A DNA stretch of 63,489 nt from JAGVSZ01 sp019137045. GTDB lineage: Bacteria > Pseudomonadota > Gammaproteobacteria > Burkholderiales > SG8-39. The notes beneath the pieces are model-generated. The model saw only the letters and a list, made by a program, of their open reading frames with translations. It was not told the DNA's origin and did no database searches. Positions 59,649 to 63,489 of this stretch are shown piece after piece (the first letter of the stretch is position 1; every line of letters begins with the position of its first letter). The stretch lies in assembly GCA_046347635.1 (NCBI GenBank), contig JAXMFT010000017.1, positions 1 through 63,489 on the forward strand, written 5' to 3'. Position numbers and translations under genes: made by a program.

Positions 59649-59912
59649 CCGGGCGCGGCTGACGAGAGGAAACCGTTCCGGGTGGAACAGCGAGTCGACT
59701 GCAAGGTCCACGTCCAGGTCTGGCCAATACAGATGGTGGGGCGACGGAAGGTGAACGTTCAACAGATGACCGATCGGAGCGTCCTTGAACCAAGGGAACT
59801 CGGTGAAAGGGACGAAGACTTCCTGGTTCCGGATCAGCAGCCAGAACCCGTGTTTTGAGACGTTCGTTACTTCAACTTCCGAAGTGCTCGTTCCAGGCGC
59901 GACGGATGTCAT
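59643..59912 (-). CDS. DUF2442-domain protein
   Basis: An 89-residue protein (VSKHGFWLLIRNQEVFVPFTEFPWF, HLYWPDLDVDLAVDSL) of the DUF2442 family, usually encoded with DUF4160 as a putative toxin-antitoxin pair. Its TAA stop lies in the attC 7 right box. Overlaps the DUF4160 gene by four bases. Confidence 0.8.
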   Translation of the reverse strand: MTSVAPGTSTSEVEVTNVSKHGFWLLIRNQEVFVPFTEFPWFKDAPIGHLLNVHLPSPHHLYWPDLDVDLAVDSLFHPERFPLVSRARV

Positions 59913-60109
59913 CTTCCTTCTCCCGAATGAGCCGGAGCGCGATTGATCTCCGGGTCGCTTAGTCCGTAGTTTCGCGCTAACGCAATCTGCGGCTCAAGCC
60001 AAAATTTGGCTTCGCCATTCTCGCCGTGGACATGCACGTGCATCCGGGGCTCCTCTCGCGAGAAGAAGTAGAACCGGAAGCCTTCAGCGCGAAATACGGT
60101 GGGGCTCAC
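59909..60109 (-). CDS. DUF4160-domain protein
   Basis: A 66-residue protein: FRFYFFSREEPRMHVHVHG, GEAKFWLEPQIALARNYGL. DUF4160 and DUF2442 are commonly paired in toxin-antitoxin-like operons. GTG start. First gene of this cassette. Confidence 0.8.
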   Translation of the reverse strand: MSPTVFRAEGFRFYFFSREEPRMHVHVHGENGEAKFWLEPQIALARNYGLSDPEINRAPAHSGEGR

Positions 60110-60150
60110 GGCAGTTATCGTACGCCCTGGGCATCACCGGTGCTTCCCGG

Positions 60151-60246
60151 GTCTAACGCCCGCGTTCAGGGGGCGCCGACGAGCGAAGCGAGGAGGGTAC
60201 CGGCCAGCCTCGCTGGCCGGCGCTCCCCTGGAACGCGTGGTTCGGC
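60151..60246 (-). other. attC site 8
   Basis: GTCTAAC ... GTTCGGC, 96 bases, class of sites 1 and 5. Confidence 0.8.
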
Positions 60247-60328
60247 GGCGTTACCCGCGGACCTATGGTGTGACCCGCGTCACAAGTAGACGCGATGCTG
60301 GCGATACCGAATGGCAAGGAGCCGTCCA

Positions 60329-60502
60329 TTACATTGAGTAGCGGAACGTGATGTAGATAACCCCGACGATCATCGCGAGAAACAGCATAGAGCTGATGAA
60401 ATTGACGATCCGTATCCACCGCTGACGTTTCGCGGTCTCAGTAACGAAGACGTCGACGAGAGCACTAACCGCAATCGTCCAGATGCCGCTGCCATCAGCC
60501 AT
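60329..60502 (-). CDS. Small single-helix cassette protein
   Basis: A 57-residue protein with MADGSGIWTIAVSALVDVFV and a C-terminal helix FISSMLFLAMIVGVIYITF. The only plausible gene in a 280-base cassette. ATG 60502. Function unknown. Confidence 0.55.
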   Translation of the reverse strand: MADGSGIWTIAVSALVDVFVTETAKRQRWIRIVNFISSMLFLAMIVGVIYITFRYSM

Positions 60503-60525
60503 GCCGTGTCGTTCCCATTGATGAC

Positions 60526-60603
60526 GCCGAACGTTCCGGTTCAGCGGCCCGCGTAGGCGGGCGAAGCCCGCCGGAGCGGATCCGCTGGAACCGGGTGTTG
60601 GGC
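60526..60603 (-). other. attC site 9
   Basis: GCCGAAC ... GTTGGGC, 78 bases, short inner arm GGCGGGC/GCCCGCC. Confidence 0.8.
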
Positions 60604-60660
60604 CACGACCTTCGCGAATGAGGAGGCGGCTGTCGCGACTTGACGGTACACATGTGGCCC

Positions 60661-61074
60661 TCAGGCCGATCCGATAGGACGTCGAGACGAGAAGCGACGC
60701 ATCACCAAAAACGCGATTTCCAGAATGAACCCGGCAAGCACGAATACAGGTGGAATCAGGATGCCCAGTAACAGATACCCAAAGATGAAGGCTGGCCAGA
60801 GAGTAAGCCCGACAACTAAGCCAACGGAGGCGCCACTCGCAAGCAGAGGCCGACGACGGTGAAAGCCGAGCCACCAAGCGAGCATGCCGACTAGTAGTGG
60901 AGCTGCCGACCACGGAAGGAAAGACAGCATGCTCCCGACGGTAATGCTCTTATTGCCACTGAACGGCAAGGCGATCATCCAGAATGCAACCCAGGACACC
61001 AGCCAAAACCAAAGCCCTGCAATGACGACCCACGCAAGCGACGGGGACTGAGAATTGGGCTTGGCGTCGATCAT
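60661..61074 (-). CDS. Cassette membrane protein, four helices
   Basis: A 137-residue protein: helices in LAWVVIAGLWFWLVSWVAFW, SFLPWSAAPLLVGMLAWWLG, GASVGLVVGLTLWPAFIFGY and LLLGILIPPVFVLAGFILEI. Start ATG 61074, seven bases from attC 10. No family recognised. Confidence 0.7.
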   Translation of the reverse strand: MIDAKPNSQSPSLAWVVIAGLWFWLVSWVAFWMIALPFSGNKSITVGSMLSFLPWSAAPLLVGMLAWWLGFHRRRPLLASGASVGLVVGLTLWPAFIFGYLLLGILIPPVFVLAGFILEIAFLVMRRFSSRRPIGSA

Positions 61075-61080
61075 GTTGGG

Positions 61081-61180
61081 GCCCAACGCTCGCGTTGAGC
61101 GGCGGCCGACGAGCGTAGCGAGGAGGGCACCGCAAGCAAGCGAAGCGCGCTAGGACGTCCGCTCGAACGCGGGGTTAGAG
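61081..61180 (-). other. attC site 10
   Basis: GCCCAAC ... GTTAGAG, 100 bases. The right inner arm is shortened (GCGCTAGGACG) compared with sites 3 and 7. Confidence 0.75.
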
Positions 61181-61189
61181 CGCAGACTG

Positions 61190-61471
61190 CTAGTCACCGC
61201 CCCCACCATCGCCACCGCCATCACCGCCCGCGGAATCGCCGGGCGGCGCCCCCGCGCCTGGCGCGAGGAGTTTGAAAAAGGCAAACCCAATGGCTCCTCC
61301 GACGATAGCGCAGACGGCGGTGAGGGCGCCCCAAGTGGTGATTGGGCTCTCCCATTCACGGAAGCGCTCTCCGCCAATGATGAGGCCGGCGATGGTGCCC
61401 AGAAAGAGGCCACCCCAGAAGCCGTAGACGCTATACCGCTGGACGGTCTGGAGATTGTCTTTCACCGACAT
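61190..61471 (-). CDS. Two-helix cassette protein with Gly-rich tail
   Basis: A 93-residue protein with helices WGGLFLGTIAGLIIGG and LTAVCAIVGGAIGFAFF and an acidic Gly/Asp tail (GDGGGDGGGGD). No family. ATG 61471. Confidence 0.65.
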   Translation of the reverse strand: MSVKDNLQTVQRYSVYGFWGGLFLGTIAGLIIGGERFREWESPITTWGALTAVCAIVGGAIGFAFFKLLAPGAGAPPGDSAGGDGGGDGGGGD

Positions 61472-61493
61472 GAGACGCCTCCCCGTGTCTGCG

Positions 61494-61556
61494 CTCTAAC
61501 GTCCGCCTTCAGCGGCGCGCCGCTTGCGGCGCGTCCGCTGCAAGGCGTGGTTCGGC
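61494..61556 (-). other. attC site 11
   Basis: CTCTAAC ... GTTCGGC, 63 bases, the shortest site in the array. Confidence 0.75.
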
Positions 61557-61610
61557 GTCTCGGCGAGCAAGCGTGCGCTGACAACAACGGAACTGCATGA
61601 CGCTTGACGG

Positions 61611-62003
61611 TCAGAACATTGTGTTGCTATTGGCAGATTTCTCCGGTACCACCTGCAGGACGTCCCAGTGTTCGACGATCTTGCCATTCTCGTCCAGACG
61701 GAAGATATCGATCCCTGCCCAATCCTTGTCCCGGTCGCCCGGCCATTCCTGGTGACAATGCAGCACAACGTAATTGCCCTCGGCGATGACGCGCTTGAAG
61801 TGCACGCGTTTGCCCGGGTAGTCCTTCGCCATACGCTCGAAATAGTCGATGAACGCCTGCTTCTCGTCCGCTACATGCGGATTGTGCTGGATGTAGACAT
61901 CGCCCACGTACCGTTGCACTGCTTCGGTGGGTTTGCACTGGTTGAACATTAGGTCATAGAAGTTGGTCACGGTCTGCTTGTTCCGTTTGAGTTGGTCGTT
62001 CAT
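61611..62003 (-). CDS. SnoaL/NTF2-like cassette protein
   Basis: A 130-residue cone-fold protein: VTNFYDLMFNQCKPTEAVQR, YIQHNPHVAD, FKRVIAEGNYVVLHCHQEWP, DWAGIDIFRLDENGKIVEHWD. The set H-x-P, H and D is typical of SnoaL-like hydrolases or isomerases. It shares its C-terminal motif IVEHWDVLQ and ANSNTM with the next cassette gene, so the two are paralogues. Confidence 0.75.
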   Translation of the reverse strand: MNDQLKRNKQTVTNFYDLMFNQCKPTEAVQRYVGDVYIQHNPHVADEKQAFIDYFERMAKDYPGKRVHFKRVIAEGNYVVLHCHQEWPGDRDKDWAGIDIFRLDENGKIVEHWDVLQVVPEKSANSNTMF

Positions 62004-62023
62004 AGGAGAGCCTTTGTCGATGT

Positions 62024-62095
62024 GAGTAACACAGTCTCATGACGGCGGGCCGAGCGCGCAGCGCGAGGGCCGTCCGCTGCAACCGGCTGTTCGGC
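62024..62095 (-). other. attC site 12 (degenerate)
   Basis: The right box GTTCGGC (62089-62095) and an L-like CTGCAACCGG are clear; the left box GAGTAAC at 62024 departs from RYYYAAC. A decayed site. Confidence 0.45.
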
Positions 62096-62107
62096 GTCAT
62101 TTGCGGC

Positions 62108-62476
62108 TCAGGGCATTGTGTTGCTGTTCGCCGCCGTTTCCGCAACGGCCTGCAGCACATCCCAATGCTCGACGATCTTGCCTTGGTCGTTGAAGCGGAA
62201 GATGTCCACGCCCGCATGCTCCTTGCCGCCCCAGTTCAGGTACCGCACGTGGACGAACGCGAAGTTGCCGTCAATGGCCATGCACTTGACCTCGGAAGGC
62301 AGGCTGCCGGTCTGTTTGAGATAGCCCATCAATGGCTCCGGACCATTCGGGAACGGCGGGTTGTACTGGATGTAGGGGCCGGCAATCAGGCCGGGGAGCA
62401 GGTCGGCCTGCCCGGCATTGAACACCTTGCCCTAAAGGGTGCGGATGGTCCCCTCGATTTCTGCTCTGGGGGTCAT
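62108..62476 (-). pseudogene. SnoaL-like paralogue with in-frame amber stop
   Basis: From ATG 62476 the frame reads MTPRAEIEGTIRTL, then TAG (62432-62434), then GKVFNAGQADLLPGLIAG and on to VEHWDVLQAVAETAANSNTMP. A CAG-to-TAG change at codon 15 would explain it. A GTG three codons downstream could restart translation (105 residues). Confidence 0.7.
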
Positions 62477-62505
62477 GTTCACTCTCCTGGTCTTGACTGG
62501 ATGGA

Positions 62506-62931
62506 TCATTGGCGCACGTAGCGTTTCATGCTTAGCGTGCTGGCATCCATCTTCGACATGAATGCCGCAGTGGCCGACGCGCTGGCGAAGCTGGCCATTG
62601 AAGCCTCCGCATCGGCGACCGAACGCCAATGAACGACCACCAGCCATTCGCCGTTGTCGCCCGCCGCGGATTCCCGTGAGATGAAGCCGGGTTGCTTCAT
62701 GACGTGTTGCAACTCGACCGCTTTGTCCAACGGGCGGAATTCATCGGCCGTCACGCCCGGCTTGAGCTTGAACGTTGCGATTTCGATAATTGCGCCTTGA
62801 GCAGTGGGTGCGCTCATATCGCCTCCTTTGGCTGGTTGAAGGTGCTGGCCGGTGCAGGCGGAAAGAAGTGCAGCCGCCAGAAGTGCCGCACTTAAAGAGA
62901 GTCGGGTTGATGCCCTTACAGAACGAACCAT
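62506..62931 (-). CDS. Lipoprotein with ABM-like domain
   Basis: A 141-residue exported protein. The lipobox LLSAC places the lipidated Cys at residue 26. The mature domain (IIEIATFKLKPGVTADEFRP, GFISRESAAGDNGEWLVVVHW, SMASFASASATAAFM) matches an antibiotic-biosynthesis-monooxygenase-like ferredoxin fold. Same cassette as the SnoaL pseudogene, with no attC between them. Confidence 0.7.
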   Translation of the reverse strand: MVRSVRASTRLSLSAALLAAALLSACTGQHLQPAKGGDMSAPTAQGAIIEIATFKLKPGVTADEFRPLDKAVELQHVMKQPGFISRESAAGDNGEWLVVVHWRSVADAEASMASFASASATAAFMSKMDASTLSMKRYVRQ

Positions 62932-62952
62932 ATGCTTTCCTCCGTGAATGAC

Positions 62953-63048
62953 GCCGAACGTCCGCGTTGACCGGCCGCCGAGGAGCGAAGCGACGAGGGA
63001 ACCGCAAGCGGTACGCTTGCGGCGGTCCGGTCGAACGCGTGGTTAGCC
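62953..63048 (-). other. attC site 13
   Basis: GCCGAAC ... GTTAGCC, 96 bases, inner arm ACCGCAAGCGGTACGCTTGC. Confidence 0.8.
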
Positions 63049-63058
63049 GTCGATTGCT

Positions 63059-63445
63059 TCACTGCACGACCTCACCGCTCCAGCGGTCACGGTTCGCCCA
63101 AAACGGGCATTGCGGACACGTCGAACCCTCGGGATAGTCAACGCCCTCTTCGTGGGGACACCCGATGATTCGGTCAGCCATCGCAACGGTCTTCACGTCG
63201 TGCTCCCGAATGAACTTCACGATCTGTTCATTCACTTCGTGATCGTTCCTCACGTCACGGCCTTCGCTGAACCAACGTTCGAGGAAGGCAGGTTCTTGAT
63301 CTTCCGCAAGGATGAGCCCCACGGCGACTTTCGTCGCGATCTTGTCATCCGGCCCGTAGTACGCCAAGGTCGCGACAGGATATCCGGAGAAGCCGCGATC
63401 GGCCTTCTTCCGCAATGCCTTGGTGAATCGCTCCTTCAGGGACAC
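63059..63445 (-). CDS. Cassette protein with CxxC near the C-terminus
   Basis: A 128-residue soluble protein: VATLAYYGPDDKIATKVAVG, RDVRNDHEVNEQIVKFIREH, RIIGCPHEEGVDYPEGSTCP and CPFWANRDRW. Three Cys and a His near the C-terminus suggest a metal site. Family of unknown function. One-gene cassette. Confidence 0.7.
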   Translation of the reverse strand: MSLKERFTKALRKKADRGFSGYPVATLAYYGPDDKIATKVAVGLILAEDQEPAFLERWFSEGRDVRNDHEVNEQIVKFIREHDVKTVAMADRIIGCPHEEGVDYPEGSTCPQCPFWANRDRWSGEVVQ

Positions 63446-63476
63446 GGGAAGTAGGCTCGATACGGCGATTGTCGAC

Positions 63477-63489
63477 GGCTAACGCTCGC
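63477..63489 (-). other. Partial attC site 14 at the window edge
   Basis: GGCTAAC followed by GCTCGC; the rest lies outside. Shows that the array continues rightward. Confidence 0.6.

Larger units (their letters stand above)
55933..63489 (-). mobile_element. Integron cassette array, distal part
   Basis: About 13 attC-like sites of 63-102 bases separate single- or two-gene cassettes over 7.5 kb, with a further partial site at the right edge. Each site is bounded by RYYYAAC-like and GTTRRRY-like boxes. Nearly all genes are on the minus strand, and the extra base of the L box is in the right arm on the plus strand, so the sites are oriented leftward. The array's attI/integrase end must lie to the right of the window. 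Base composition is lower in GC than the flanks. Confidence 0.85.

Noticed and set aside
62024..62095. A full attC between the SnoaL paralogues
   Set aside because: Only the right half is convincing; listed at low confidence as a decayed site.
55933..63048. CRISPR array
   Set aside because: The repeats are 63-102 bases, differ from one another, are spaced by genes and have attC boxes; they are integron sites.
1..63489. tRNA or rRNA genes
   Set aside because: No cloverleaf end (GGTTCGAATCC-like arm with CCA) or rRNA core sequence was noticed on either strand.

Overview
The window is GC-rich chromosomal DNA with tightly packed operons, many GTG/TTG starts and Burkholderiales/Rhodocyclales-like gene content (LIV transporters, phasin, SirB2, DUF2249, many divergent heme-copper enzymes). 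A respiratory, probably denitrifying or microaerobic betaproteobacterium is the best guess. That is inference from gene content, since no rRNA or tRNA gene is present.

Layout. (1) 1-5.6 kb: a Ser/Thr phospho-signalling block (partial protein kinase, PrsW-type protease, VWA protein, PP2C phosphatase, and a frameshifted membrane protein with three Ig-like repeats), resembling the known TerY-P triad. (2) 5.6-9.3 kb: two paralogous secreted Cys/His-motif proteins, an ECF sigma factor with an anti-sigma-like membrane protein, and two paralogous small secreted proteins. (3) 9.5-16.7 kb: adenine deaminase with a signal-less NMT1-type binding protein, a HIG1-like protein, a B12/radical-SAM DUF4070 protein, a GAF-SARP regulator and a dienelactone-hydrolase-like protein. 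(4) 16.7-19.9 kb: heme-copper locus 1 (cytochrome c-CuA subunit II, subunit I, SCO). (5) 20-28.3 kb: GMC oxidoreductase pair, AraC regulator, and a complete LIV-type ABC transporter with an SDR. (6) 28.4-45.9 kb: a likely nitric-oxide respiration island with a cytochrome b-ferredoxin-reductase fusion, heme A synthase, an sNOR-like NorS/NorY set with CyoE and SenC, and a five-gene overlapping operon (cytochrome b-ferredoxin-MvhD-like fusion, periplasmic protein, gNOR-like subunit, CtaA-like protein, DUF2249). It also holds SirB2, a hemerythrin-like protein, a Crp/Fnr regulator, a frameshifted MFS gene, an alcohol dehydrogenase and a phasin. (7) 46-53.3 kb: a MacA/MacB-like exporter, a pilin and small membrane proteins. 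(8) 53.3-55.9 kb: an IS110/IS1111-type element abutting an IS3-family element. (9) 55.9-63.5 kb: the distal end of an integron cassette array with 13 attC sites plus a partial one. Its genes are nearly all on the minus strand and no integrase is in the window.

How it works together. All three heme-copper catalytic subunits (17490-18914, 33242-34942, 38968-40398) keep the heme/metal histidines but lack the tyrosine that oxygen reductases carry four residues after the first CuB histidine (N, Q and F instead). This is the pattern expected of NO reductases that evolved from oxidases. Candidate Fnr/Dnr-type sites lie about 29 bp upstream of plausible -10 hexamers at several promoters of the island: cytochrome b fusions, NorS/NorY, SirB2-Crp operon and phasin. 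This suggests that the encoded Crp/Fnr protein, or a relative, controls the whole set in response to low oxygen or NO.

The integron array carries HicBA and DUF4160/DUF2442 toxin-antitoxin-like cassettes, several small membrane proteins, secreted proteins, SnoaL-like paralogues (one with an in-frame stop) and a decayed HEPN-like gene. Its attC asymmetry and gene direction agree that any integrase should lie to the right of the window.
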